In this document: piece after piece, positions 16,868 through 25,964 of the stretch
Layout: each line of letters starts with the position of its first letter
Numbering within the stretch: the stretch's first letter is position 1
Origin: Bog-793 sp963761425
Lineage (GTDB): Bacteria > Actinomycetota > Acidimicrobiia > Acidimicrobiales > Bog-793
NCBI GenBank assembly: GCA_963761425.1
Contig: CAVXGQ010000004.1
Coordinates: 62,001-126,000 of the forward strand
Length of the DNA: 64,000 bases
Direction: 5' to 3'
The notes under the pieces: model-generated
Seen by the model: the letters and a program-made list of their open reading frames with translations, nothing else
What the model was told of the DNA's origin: nothing
The model's database searches: none
Program-made: the position numbers and the translations under genes

Positions 16868-19007
16868 TCAAGGGGCCTCGAGGGGGCGCGGCCCGGTCAC
16901 CAGCCGCAGGTCCCTTCCCAGTTCGGCCACGGTCACCGTCGCACCCCTCGCCCTGATGGTCACACGGCTCTGCCCGATCGGAACATCTTGGACCCGCACC
17001 TCGCCGAAGGGTGCCGGCAGTTGCGGCGCGAGCCAGACGGTGCCGTCGCCCACCACGGGGTCGAATCGCAACAACGTGCGCAAGAGGCTGAACGGTGCCG
17101 CCGACGCCCAGGCCTGCGGGGAGCACGAAGTCGGGTATCCGACCGGCGAGGCGAATTCCTCCCCGCGAATCCACAGAGCAACTCGGGAAGGCGGCCGTCA
17201 TAGGTCGCCGCCACCTCAAAAAGCGCCTGCGCGATGGCCTGGGCCTCGTTGACAAAGCCGTAGCTCATGAGCCCTGCCGCGGCTATGGCGCTGTCGTGCG
17301 GCCACACCGAGCCGTTGTGGTAGCTCATCGGGTTGTACGCACCCATCGAACTCGCCAGGGTCCGGACGCCCCAGCCCGTGAACATCTCCTTCGACACGAG
17401 GTGCGCGGCGATCGATGCGGCGTGGGACTCTTCGACGATGCCGGTCCACAGGCAATGGCCGATGTTCGATGTCAGGGAGTCGATCGGGCGCTTCTCACCG
17501 TCGAGACCGACGGCGACGTAGCCTCGATCGGCGAGCCAAAAACGCTCGTTGAAAGCCCGCCGCAGGCGCCGCGCCCTTTCTTCGAACCTCCCCGCCGTAT
17601 CGCCGTCGCCCCGGGATCGCGCGATGCGGGCCCGGGCGCGATAGGCGGCATACACATAACCCTGAACCTCGCAGAGCGCGATCGGCGGCTCGGCAATTCG
17701 GCCGTTGGCGAAGCTGATCCCGTCGGAGGAGTCCTTCCATCCCTGGTTTACGAGGCCGCGATCCGTTCGCGCGCTGGTACTCGACGAAACCGTCGCCATC
17801 CCGGTCGCCGTACTCCCCGATCCAGTCGAGCGCCCGGTCGGCGTGCGGCAGCAGGCGGTCGACGGTCTCGCGGTCGGCTCCCCAGTTGTGCAGTTCACCG
17901 AGGAGCATGACGAAGAGCGGCGTCGCGTCGATCGATCCGTAGTAGATGGACTCGGCACCCCGGGCCGAGGCCCCGGCCATTCCGGAGCGCACCTCGTGCA
18001 AGATCCGCCCCGGTTCTTCCTCCGAGCGCGCGTCCACCCGCTCACCCTGATAGCGGGCGAGCGTACTAAGTGTGCCGACTGCGATCGTCGGGTCGATCCC
18101 GAGCGTCATCCATGACGTGATGAGCGAGTCGCGCCCGAAAAGTGTCATGAACCAGGGAGCGCCGGCAGCGAAGACGGCCAAACCCGGCTCGTCGGGATCG
18201 AAGATCCGGAGAACGCCGAGATCGGGGACGCTGCGGTCGAGCGTGCGGTTGATGTCTTCATTGTCGGTGTGCACCTTCGGGGTCGTGCGCTCCCAGGAGC
18301 GAAGGGCGCGTCGCGGGCGTCGAACGGTCCACCGGTTCACCGCACCGGTACCGCGGATCGACCAGCTCGCCATCCGTTTCCAGGTTGATCTCGAAACAGG
18401 CCCGCCATTCGCCCCGGGGGGGCACAACCGCCTCGGTCGTGATGGCGCCAGACGCGACTCGGGAACCCGCGGGCAGATGCACCGTGATCCGGCGCGTCCC
18501 CTCGCGGCGGGCGTGCGTGATGGTTAGCGCCGAGTCGGTGACAACGAAACTGGTCTTGCCACGGGCTCGGGCCCGACCTTCTTTCACGTCGAACAGGTGG
18601 GCGAAGTCCGCTTCGACCTCAATCGCTATGGAACAGGTGGTCGTCTCGCCGCCAAGGTTCCGCAGCACGAGATCCTCTCGCATCCCGTCACCCACGAACC
18701 GCTCCCGCACAACGAAAAGCGTGCTGTCCGCCTGACCCTGGCGCGGCCTCACACGACCGAGGAATCTCGCGGCGAAGGGGTCGCTCGGGAGGACTGCCAA
18801 TGGCTGCACGGGAACCTCGTCGATCGTCAGCTGCCAGACCGACAGGTACCGCGTGTCCCGATAGAAGAGCCCCTGCGGACCGCCCGGGTCGATGTCGCCG
18901 TTCGTCGTCGAGATCACGAAGCTGGTCCCCTCGACCAGGGTGACCGTGTTCCCGGCGACGCCACCGAGGGCGGGCTGGCCGCCGAACACCCAGGCGCCGA
19001 CGGTCAC
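16868..19007 (-). pseudogene. Glycogen debranching enzyme (amylo-alpha-1,6-glucosidase type), three frameshifts
   Basis: Four consecutive frames together give one protein of about 710 aa, similar to actinobacterial trehalose/glycogen debranching proteins. Frame 1 (from GTG 19007) has the N-terminal domain with VEGTSFVISTTNGDI and GLFYRDTRYLS. Near 18300-18350 homology jumps to VHTDNEDINRTLDRSVPDL and WFMTLFGRDSLITSWM. Near 17770 it jumps again at GDGFVEYQRAN to RGLVNQGWKDSSDGISFANG. Near 17160 a third jump leads from RLPELLCGF to EEFASPVGYPTSCSPQAWAS, ending at 16868. All parts of the (alpha/alpha)6 glucosidase are present and well conserved, so either the gene decayed very recently or the sequence has indel errors. 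It follows a glycosyltransferase gene by 76 bases. Confidence 0.8.
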
Positions 19008-19083
19008 CGACGATCCGTTCGGGGAGGGTCTTCGCAGAGAGGTGGCTCGTCGCGGGTCACGCCAGGTCCGATCGGGGGCGGCG

Positions 19084-20106
19084 TCATGGTTCGCCGCTCA
19101 GCACACGCTGGTACAGCGCGACGTGGTCGTCCACCATTCGCCTCCGCGAGAAGTGCCCTTCTACCGCGGCACGACAGCGGTGCCGGTCGATCTCGTCGAT
19201 ACGGCGCACCGCTTCGACGAGCGCCCGCTCGCCAGAGCGAACGAACCCCGTCACCCCGTCGTCGACGATCTCGGGGGCCGCGCCAAAGGGCGTCGTGATC
19301 ACCGGTGTGCCGCAGGCGAGGGCCTCGATCATCACCATGCCGAACGGTTCGGGCCAACAGATGGGGTTGAGCAGCATCTTCGCCCCGCCGAGCAGCTCGA
19401 CCTTCGTCGCGTAGTCGACCTCTCCTAGGTACTCGACACCTGGTCCAAGCAGTGGCTTGATGGTCGAGTAGAAGTAGTCATGCTCGAGCTGTTCGTTCCG
19501 CTTTCCGGCGATCCGCAGCGGGATTCCGGCCTCTCGGGCGATGTGCGCCGCGACGTGTACCCCCTTGTCCGGGTTCATCCGGCCGAGGAACAGGGCATAT
19601 CCCCCGGAACCATCACCGAAGGGGAATTCGGTGGGCTCGACCCCATGGTGGATGACCGCCGCGATGGGCACGTCGCGGGCGGTTGAAGCCTGATGGCGCG
19701 AGATGGCGACGATGCTCACCCGGTCCTTGACGATCCGGTAGAGGTCGATGAGGTCGCTCTCGAAAGGGCCGTGATTCGTCGTGACGACACGAAGGCGCGG
19801 GAACCGCTCCGAGTACAGGGGCCCGATCAGCGTGTGATCGTGCACCACGTCGACCTGGTCGGCCGCCTCGTAGGCGTGCACGACTTGCCGGACCTCCTGG
19901 GCCGCCCCGCCTGCGCCGATGCCGATGGCGCGCTCGAAGACCCAGCCGCGCTCGACCTCGCAGGTGCTATCACCGGTTGTGTAGAGGAGAACCTCGTGGC
20001 CAGCGGCTTGCAATCCCCGGGCGAGACCGTCAAGAACGGCCTCGGTTCCGCCGTAGGCGGGCGGCGGAACCGGTAGCCACGGCGGCGCCACGATCATGAT
20101 GCGCAT
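19084..20106 (-). CDS. Glycosyltransferase family 4
   Basis: A GT4 (GT-B fold) sugar transferase of about 340 aa. The N-terminal domain starts MRIMIVAPPWLPVPPPAYGG with the glycine-rich acceptor loop. The C-terminal nucleotide-sugar domain has ALFLGRMNPDKGVHVAAHIA and the donor motif PEPFGMVMIEALACGTPV, ending in GVTGFV. The ATG at 20106 gives the family N-terminus; an in-frame ATG 36 bases upstream only adds a non-conserved leader. It precedes the debranching-enzyme gene by 76 bases in the same direction, a pairing seen in actinobacteria. A role in alpha-glucan or glycoside metabolism is plausible, but donor and acceptor cannot be read from the sequence. Confidence 0.86.
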   Translation of the reverse strand: MRIMIVAPPWLPVPPPAYGGTEAVLDGLARGLQAAGHEVLLYTTGDSTCEVERGWVFERAIGIGAGGAAQEVRQVVHAYEAADQVDVVHDHTLIGPLYSERFPRLRVVTTNHGPFESDLIDLYRIVKDRVSIVAISRHQASTARDVPIAAVIHHGVEPTEFPFGDGSGGYALFLGRMNPDKGVHVAAHIAREAGIPLRIAGKRNEQLEHDYFYSTIKPLLGPGVEYLGEVDYATKVELLGGAKMLLNPICWPEPFGMVMIEALACGTPVITTPFGAAPEIVDDGVTGFVRSGERALVEAVRRIDEIDRHRCRAAVEGHFSRRRMVDDHVALYQRVLSGEP

Positions 20107-20272
20107 CTTGCAACCTTTGCCCATGACCGGCAGGCGCGCCATCGATGCCGATCCGTGATCAGTCGTACCACCATCATGGTGCGCTCAAGACGGCAACGGC
20201 TCCCGAATCGGCCCGCAGGTCCAGTTCGCAACCCGAGATTTCCCGAGACCACCGACACCAGCCTGACGTGCA

Positions 20273-20303
20273 CCTGCCTCAGGTCCTCGAGACCTGAGGC
20301 AGG
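20273..20303 (-). terminator. Perfect inverted repeat after htrA
   Basis: CCTGCCTCAGGTC and its exact complement GACCTGAGGCAGG flank a five-base loop CTCGA. It starts 14 bases beyond the htrA stop, where a terminator is expected. There is no T-run on either side, so it may act without a U-tract or as an RNA 3'-end barrier. Confidence 0.6.
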
Positions 20304-20316
20304 CCAGCGGGTTCGG

Positions 20317-21694
20317 CTACCGGGTGATCCCCGTCAGGCTGACCTTGACGGTGTGGGACGCGCCGCTCGTGTCCACGAAGGAGACCGTGACTGAAGCACC
20401 CGGCTTGTGAGACTCGATCGCCGTCAACAGCTCCTGGTTGGTGGTGGTCGTCGTGCCGTCGATGGCGGTGATCGTGTCGCCCGACTGGAGACCCGCCTGC
20501 TGTGCGGGGGTGGAAGCGATGATCCCGCTGACGTACACGCCCGCCGGGCTCGAGCTCGTCCCGGTAGCACCAAACGGAGAGCCGAAGGGATTGAGCGAGG
20601 ACGAATAGGGCTCGCCGGTGAGGACGCCGAGGAACGCGGTCTCGCCGAGTTGGATGCGACTCGTCGACTGTCCTTGGGCGATCTGGACGGCGATGGTGTG
20701 TGCCTCATTGATCGGGATCGCGAACCCTTCGACCCCACCGGTCCCGTTCGCCGACGCGGCGGCCGTGTCCATGCCGATCACCTGATCACTCAAGTTGACG
20801 AGAGGCCCTCCCGAGTCGCCTGACACGATCGGCGCATCGGTCTGCAGGAGGTGGTGCAACGTCTCGTTGGTCGTCGTCGACAGCACATCACCCGCGGTGA
20901 TCGTGCGACCAACCGCGGTGATGGTCCCGCTGATGACGGTGGGCTTGCCGCCCAGACCGAGCGCGTTGCCGATCGCGACAACCGAGGTCCCGACCTTGAC
21001 CTTCGCCGAGTTGCCCAGTTTCACGTAGGGCAAGTTCGTCGGCGCGCCGACGAGCTGGAAGGAGCGCGACGTCCTGGGTCACGTCCACTCCGAGGACCCG
21101 GACGTGATAGGTGCCGTGATTGGCGACACTGACCGAGATCTTCGTCGAGTCCGCCACGACGTGGTTGTTGGTGAGCACCTCGCCGGTAGGCGTGATGATC
21201 ATCCCCGTCCCGGCGGCCTGCTCGGCCCCGGCGCCGACTTCGTTCGCGACGTTCGTCTGGATGTCGACCACCGCCGGATCGACGGCCGCGGCCACTCGGG
21301 CGACCGATCCGGTGCCCCTAGCAAGCCCGGGCCCGGTGGTCACGCTCGTCGCCGGAGGAGTCGAGGCGGAGCCGCCCGGAGATGTCGAAGTACTGCGCAA
21401 GGCGGCGTCAAGACCGGCACCGAGGGCGCCAGCGAGCAATGCCACCACCACTACGAGCACCAGCATGTAACGCCCATTGTGTGATGGCCGCCCGACGCTC
21501 TCAGCCGGCATCGCTGGCGGTGGACCCCACTGCCAACCGCCGGTGTCGGCGCCCGGTGGCGTCGTAGAGGTCGACCCTTCGGGACCAGCGGACCGGTAGG
21601 CCGGAACCTTACCGCCCCAGCCGGTGCTGCTGACCCCGGGCGGTATCACTTCCCCGCCCTGGGGCGGAGTCGGATTCTCGTTCATGTCATCCAT
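20317..21694 (-). pseudogene. htrA: HtrA/DegP-type serine protease with PDZ domain, one frameshift
   Basis: A membrane-anchored trypsin-like protease of envelope quality control, about 458 aa. The N-terminal 75 residues are a Pro/Gly-rich cytoplasmic segment, followed by a membrane helix (76-98), then the protease domain with His178 in TNNHVVADS and Asp208 in VTQDVALL. The frame then breaks. Removing one base in the ggaagg run at 21058-21063 restores QLVGAPTNLPYVKLGNSAKV. The downstream frame has the catalytic Ser in IVSGDSGGPLVNL and a PDZ domain from AGVYVSGIIASTPAQQAGLQ onward. The start ATG at 21694 has an AGGA site. All catalytic residues are intact, so a sequence error is more likely than gene death. 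Confidence 0.85.
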
Positions 21695-22090
21695 CGGTCC
21701 TCGTTCTTCGGTTCTCCACTCGAGTCCACGGCGCCCACGCCGTCGAGATTCCTCTTCACCCTCGAGCATGGAGTCGCCGTCTCGGATCCATCTGGGTCCA
21801 GCCTGGGAACTCGCTGAGATTTTGAGCTAACGGGTCCTGGTTCAAGATTAGCGGCGAGCCCCGGCGGCCCTGGTTCGCGGCGGGAGACCCCGTCGGTCGC
21901 CGAGAACGACAGCCAACACGCAGACGAGGGCGACCAAGTGGGCCGGTTCGCCGCTCCCGCGATCCTCGACGCCATCGGACAGTAAGAGGACCCGGCCGGG
22001 CCGGTGAGCCCCGACCGAGGTCACCGCCCCTCGATCGCCACCATGGGCGTGCCCTTGACGAATCGCGGCTTGCCGTGCCTAGGTTGGGAA
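21695..22090. other. Divergent intergenic region between htrA and cfa
   Basis: About 396 bases between two divergently read genes, so promoters for both should lie here. Short frames on both strands have no family character. No clear operator repeat was seen. Confidence 0.45.
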
Positions 22091-23428
22091 ATGACCAGCT
22101 CCAACCACCCAGCTCACCAGGGTCAGGTGACCGCGATGACCACCGATCCGACCATCGTCCCCCAACACCCGAAGCCGCCGGGACGCCGCCGCCTACGGGA
22201 CCGGGTGGCCCGGGCGATAGTGGTGCGCCTGCTCGGGGCGCTCCATCGCGGGGCGCTCGCCGTCACCGAGGACGGGAAGCGCCAGGTGTTCGGCCAACCG
22301 GTCGATGACCTGGCGGTTCCGGAAATCACCGTGCGCTCACCGGCGACATGGACTGCAGTCGCCACCGGGGGTAGCAGCGGCCTCGGCCGGGGCTTCTTTT
22401 CCGGATGGTGGACGGTCGACAACCTTGACGACCTGGTGGTGGCGGTCCGGACCATCATCCGCAATCTCGACTCGACCGAACGCTCCCAGCGGGTGGCACA
22501 TCGGCTTCTTTCGCCGTTGCTGTGGGTACGCGTCCGGTTTCTCGAACGTCTGGGCCAACGCACCGCTGACCGCCGGAACATTCGTGCCCACTACGACCTC
22601 GGAAACGAGTTCTTCTCCCTTTTCCTCGACAAGACCATGACCTACTCGTGCGCGCTATTCAGCTCCGCCGAGACGTCGCTCGACGAGGCACAGCTCGCCA
22701 AGCTCGACCGGCTGTGTCGCAAATTGCAGCTCACCGCGCCCGACCATCTGCTCGAGATCGGTACCGGTTGGGGTGGCCTGGCTATCCATGCGGCGCGCGA
22801 GTATGGGTGCCGGGTCACGACGACGACCTTGTCTCCACGTCAGTTCGAGTTCGCGGCCGACAAGGTGGCCCGGGAGGGCCTAGCCGACCGGGTAACCGTG
22901 TTGCTCGGCGACTATCGCGACCTGACCGGCACCTACGACAAGCTCGTCTCGATCGAGATGATCGAGGCCGTCGACTGGCGCCAGTACCCGACGTTCTTCT
23001 CCACCTGTCAGCGGCTCTTGAAGCCAGAAGGACTGATGGCGCTGCAGGCGATCGTCATCGCCGATCGGTACTTCGAGCGCGCCAAGCAGAGCCGGGACTT
23101 CATCAAGCGCTACATCTTCCCGGGAGGCTGCCTACCCTCGGTCGCGGCCATCCTCGGCGCGACGTCGAAGGTGTCCGATCTGGAGCTCGTGGCCCTCGAC
23201 GACATCGGGCCCCACTACGCTGAGACCCTCAGGCGATGGCGGGCTGGCCTGGAAGGTCACCGCACCGAGCTGGCGGCGCTCGGGCTCGACGAGACCTTCC
23301 ACCGGCTCTTCGACTTCTACCTGTGCTATTGCGAGGCCGCGTTCTTGGAGCGGCGGATCTCCGACGTCCAGTGCCTGTTCGCCCGGTCAGGCTTTCGGGC
23401 CGACCGCCTCGCTGCCCCCCGCAGCTAA
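22091..23428 (+). CDS. Cyclopropane-fatty-acyl-phospholipid synthase family methyltransferase
   Basis: A SAM-dependent enzyme of about 445 aa that adds a methylene or methyl group across the double bond of membrane-lipid acyl chains. The methyltransferase domain has YDLGNEFFSLFLDKTMTYSC, SAM motif LLEIGTGWGGLAIHAA, TTTLSPRQFEFA, and the conserved IEMIEAVDWRQYPTFF with YIFPGGCLPSV. An N-terminal domain of about 140 residues precedes it, as in CFA synthases. The ATG at 22091 was chosen; ATG 22136 (MTTDPTIV) is a good alternative, since the first residues are not conserved. It converges with the acyl desaturase gene, whose unsaturated products would be its substrate, so the pair likely tunes membrane fluidity. 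Confidence 0.88.
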   Translation: MTSSNHPAHQGQVTAMTTDPTIVPQHPKPPGRRRLRDRVARAIVVRLLGALHRGALAVTEDGKRQVFGQPVDDLAVPEITVRSPATWTAVATGGSSGLGRGFFSGWWTVDNLDDLVVAVRTIIRNLDSTERSQRVAHRLLSPLLWVRVRFLERLGQRTADRRNIRAHYDLGNEFFSLFLDKTMTYSCALFSSAETSLDEAQLAKLDRLCRKLQLTAPDHLLEIGTGWGGLAIHAAREYGCRVTTTTLSPRQFEFAADKVAREGLADRVTVLLGDYRDLTGTYDKLVSIEMIEAVDWRQYPTFFSTCQRLLKPEGLMALQAIVIADRYFERAKQSRDFIKRYIFPGGCLPSVAAILGATSKVSDLELVALDDIGPHYAETLRRWRAGLEGHRTELAALGLDETFHRLFDFYLCYCEAAFLERRISDVQCLFARSGFRADRLAAPRS

Positions 23429-23453
23429 CGGCGCCGGGCGCGGGACGTCCACC

Positions 23454-24440
23454 TCAGATCCGCGCCACCCTCGAGATCTGTGCCGGCGTCGGAAGCCGGA
23501 CGGTCGAAGCCAAACGGAGACGTTCAAGCGCCCTGATGACGACCCAGGAGGTGTCGACCTCGAAGCGCTCGAGGCCGTGGCGAGCCGAACGCGGGAAGGC
23601 GTGATGGTTGTTGTGCCAGCCTTCGCCGAAGGTCAACAACGCCACGACCCAGTTGTTCTTGCTCTCGTCTTTCGCGTCGTACCTCCGGGAACCGAAGGTG
23701 TGGCATACGGAGTTCACCGCGAAGGTGGCATGCTCGAAGGCGAAGATCCGGATCAACCCCGCCCACACCAGCGCTTCGAAGCCACGGGCGACGCTACCGG
23801 TCACCGCGAAGCCGACAAGAAACGGCAGGCCGACCGAAAGCACCACCCAAACGAGGTAGAGCCGGTCGATGGCGACAATGGTCCGGTCCTCGTAGAGATC
23901 CCGCCCGTAGATGTCACCGCGTTCCATGCCCTTCGTCGTGAACAGCCAACCGACGTGCGCGTGATACAGGCCCTTCACCGCCCCGAGGAAGCCCGGGCCG
24001 GACAGGTGGGGAGAATGCGGGTCGCCGGCGACATCGGTGCGGGCGTGATGCTTGCGATGGTCCGTCACCCACTGCGTCACCGGGCCCTGCAGCGTCATGG
24101 CACCGAGCACAGCCAGGGCGATCCGCACCGGTTGGATCGTCTCGAACGAGCGGTGAGCGAAGTAGCGGTGGTAGCCGACGGTGATCCCGAGCCCGGTGAG
24201 AACGTAGAAGGCGACGAACAGCTCGAGATCGAGGAGCCGAAAGGCGACGCCCCACAGGATCCCCGCTGCCGAGAGGATCCCGACCGGCGGCACCACGACA
24301 GCGACGAGCGTCACGACCTGGCTCACCCGGGTCGTATGCGGACGTACGGTCGCGATCCCCCGGTCGCCTGGTTCGCCGCCCGATCCGCCGGACTCGACAA
24401 GTGAAAGACCGACGATCATCTCTTCGGCAGGTCTGGTCAC
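23454..24440 (-). CDS. Acyl-CoA/acyl-lipid delta-9 desaturase
   Basis: A membrane di-iron fatty acid desaturase of 328 aa. All three His boxes are present: HRYFAHRSF near residue 91, HRKHHARTD near 128 and GEGWHNNHHAFP near 270. Four hydrophobic segments lie between them in the usual arrangement. It introduces the cis double bond at C9 of saturated acyl chains using O2. The GTG at 24440 gives a short non-conserved N-terminal tail; an ATG a few codons in is possible. It is convergent with the cyclopropane synthase gene 25 bases away. No electron-donor gene (ferredoxin or reductase) is adjacent. Confidence 0.92.
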   Translation of the reverse strand: MTRPAEEMIVGLSLVESGGSGGEPGDRGIATVRPHTTRVSQVVTLVAVVVPPVGILSAAGILWGVAFRLLDLELFVAFYVLTGLGITVGYHRYFAHRSFETIQPVRIALAVLGAMTLQGPVTQWVTDHRKHHARTDVAGDPHSPHLSGPGFLGAVKGLYHAHVGWLFTTKGMERGDIYGRDLYEDRTIVAIDRLYLVWVVLSVGLPFLVGFAVTGSVARGFEALVWAGLIRIFAFEHATFAVNSVCHTFGSRRYDAKDESKNNWVVALLTFGEGWHNNHHAFPRSARHGLERFEVDTSWVVIRALERLRLASTVRLPTPAQISRVARI

Positions 24441-24483
24441 AGGATCCCCCCCTTGTCAACCAGGCGCTCGGCCGAGACCGGCT

Positions 24484-24993
24484 TCAGCCTCCGACGAGTG
24501 CCCGCCAGTCCGACGTCGTGGGGTCGACCTCGCCCGCCGCGCACCGCAGCGTCTGTTCCGGAACCTGATGGACGAGCTCGCGCTGGGCCCAGTAGTCCTG
24601 ACTGACCCCGTCGAACCGCCGCCGGCGAAACTCGACGAGCTCCGGCGGTGCCGGGGCCAGGTAGCCGAAGATCGCGAGCGCGAGCTCGACGTCGACGAGC
24701 ACCGGGGCCCGACCGAACAGGCTCGCGCGCCGAAGCGCCAGGCCCACCGCGCCGGCAAGTACGTCCTCCCGGCGCTCCCCCGGCGAGAGCACCAGCCGGT
24801 CTGCCACCCGCTGGGCCAGGAGCAGGGCGAAGCCCTGGTCGGGCCCGGCCGTACCGGTGCCGGGGCCCGACGGGGGCGGTCCGGCCTGGAAATCAGCCGG
24901 TCGGTTGGCGATCCACGGGCGCGGCGGGCCGAGACGGTACCCCGGCCGGACCTCGTCCGCCAAGGCAATGGGGGCAAACCTCGGTTGGGTCAT
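24484..24993 (-). CDS. Conserved-looking hypothetical protein
   Basis: A 169-residue protein that was not recognised. The N-terminus (MTQPRFAPIALADEVRPGYR) continues through a Pro/Gly-rich stretch to a central part rich in Ala, Leu and Arg, with VLVDVELALAIFGYL as the only hydrophobic segment. It has no signal peptide or clear membrane helix. Codon use is like its neighbours (high GC at third positions) and the ATG start fits, so it is likely a real gene. It lies 43 bases after ilvE, which is read in the same direction, and 43 bases before the desaturase start; the three could share a transcript. No function is assigned. Confidence 0.6.
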   Translation of the reverse strand: MTQPRFAPIALADEVRPGYRLGPPRPWIANRPADFQAGPPPSGPGTGTAGPDQGFALLLAQRVADRLVLSPGERREDVLAGAVGLALRRASLFGRAPVLVDVELALAIFGYLAPAPPELVEFRRRRFDGVSQDYWAQRELVHQVPEQTLRCAAGEVDPTTSDWRALVGG

Positions 24994-25035
24994 CGGGTTC
25001 TGGTCCTGGGCTCCAATGGTCGGCTGCCCGCCCGA

Positions 25036-25962
25036 CTAGTCGACGTAGTCAAGCCAATCCTTGTACTGGTCGACTTCGCCCCGCACCACCTTGAAGAAGA
25101 CCCCTTGGATCGCCCGGGTCATCGGACCGGGTGTGCCGTCGCCGATTATGCGGTCGTCGACCGAGGCGATCGGTACCAACTCGGCCGCCGTGCCAGCCAA
25201 GAAGGCCTCTTCCGCGACGTACAGGTCGGTGCGACGCAGCGGCTCCTCGGCGACGTCGTAGCCGAGGTCGCGGGCGATCGTCATCACGGAGTCGGCGGTG
25301 ATCCCCTCCAGTGCGACGGCAGTCGTGGCCCGCGGGGTGAGCAGACGGCCTCGACGGACGAGAAAGAGGTTCTCTCCGGTGCATTCGGACAGGTAGCCGT
25401 CGGTCGTGCACATCACCGCTTCCTCGTAGCCAGCAAGGAGGGCCTCGACCTTGGCGAGCGACGAATTGATGTAAGTGCCAGTCGCCTTCGCCGAGGCCGG
25501 CACCGACCGGGGGTCGTTGCGGGCCCAGGAGCTGACCTTTGTCCGGGCTCCGTGAGCGATCGCCTCGTCGCCCAGGTAGGCGGCCCAAGGCCAGGCGGCG
25601 ATGGCCACATGCACCTCCGAGACCAGTGGGTTGAGGCCCATGTCCCCGTAGCCGTAATAGGCGATGGGTCGGATGTAACAGACATCAAGGCCGGTGGCGC
25701 GCACCGTCGTTTTCACGGCTTCATACAGCTCGGCTTTGCTGTATGGCAGCTTCATCAACAGCGTCCGTGCCGACCGATCCATCCGGGCGATGTGGTCGCC
25801 GAGACGAAAGACGGCCGGGCCGTTCGCCGTCGCGTAGGCGCGGATGCCTTCGAATACTCCGGTCCCGTAGTGCAGCGAGTGCGTGAGCACGTGGATGTTG
25901 GCATCGGCCCAGTCGACGAGCTCACCGTCCATCCAGATCTTCGCAGTCGGAGTAATCGCCAT
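25036..25962 (-). CDS. ilvE: Branched-chain amino acid aminotransferase
   Basis: A class IV PLP aminotransferase (308 aa) that performs the last step of Leu, Ile and Val synthesis, using glutamate as amino donor. It shows WMDGELVDWADANIHVLTH, HYGTGVFEGIRAYAT, the PLP lysine in ASAKATGTYINSSLAKVEAL, and the cofactor-site segment YLSECTGENLFLV followed by TPRATTAVALEGITADSV. Length is that of the short (E. coli-like) IlvE. The ATG is two bases after the leuB stop, so leuB-ilvE form an operon. D-amino acid aminotransferase and aminodeoxychorismate lyase are relatives, but the motifs and the context favour IlvE. Confidence 0.94.
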   Translation of the reverse strand: MAITPTAKIWMDGELVDWADANIHVLTHSLHYGTGVFEGIRAYATANGPAVFRLGDHIARMDRSARTLLMKLPYSKAELYEAVKTTVRATGLDVCYIRPIAYYGYGDMGLNPLVSEVHVAIAAWPWAAYLGDEAIAHGARTKVSSWARNDPRSVPASAKATGTYINSSLAKVEALLAGYEEAVMCTTDGYLSECTGENLFLVRRGRLLTPRATTAVALEGITADSVMTIARDLGYDVAEEPLRRTDLYVAEEAFLAGTAAELVPIASVDDRIIGDGTPGPMTRAIQGVFFKVVRGEVDQYKDWLDYVD

Positions 25963-25964
25963 CC

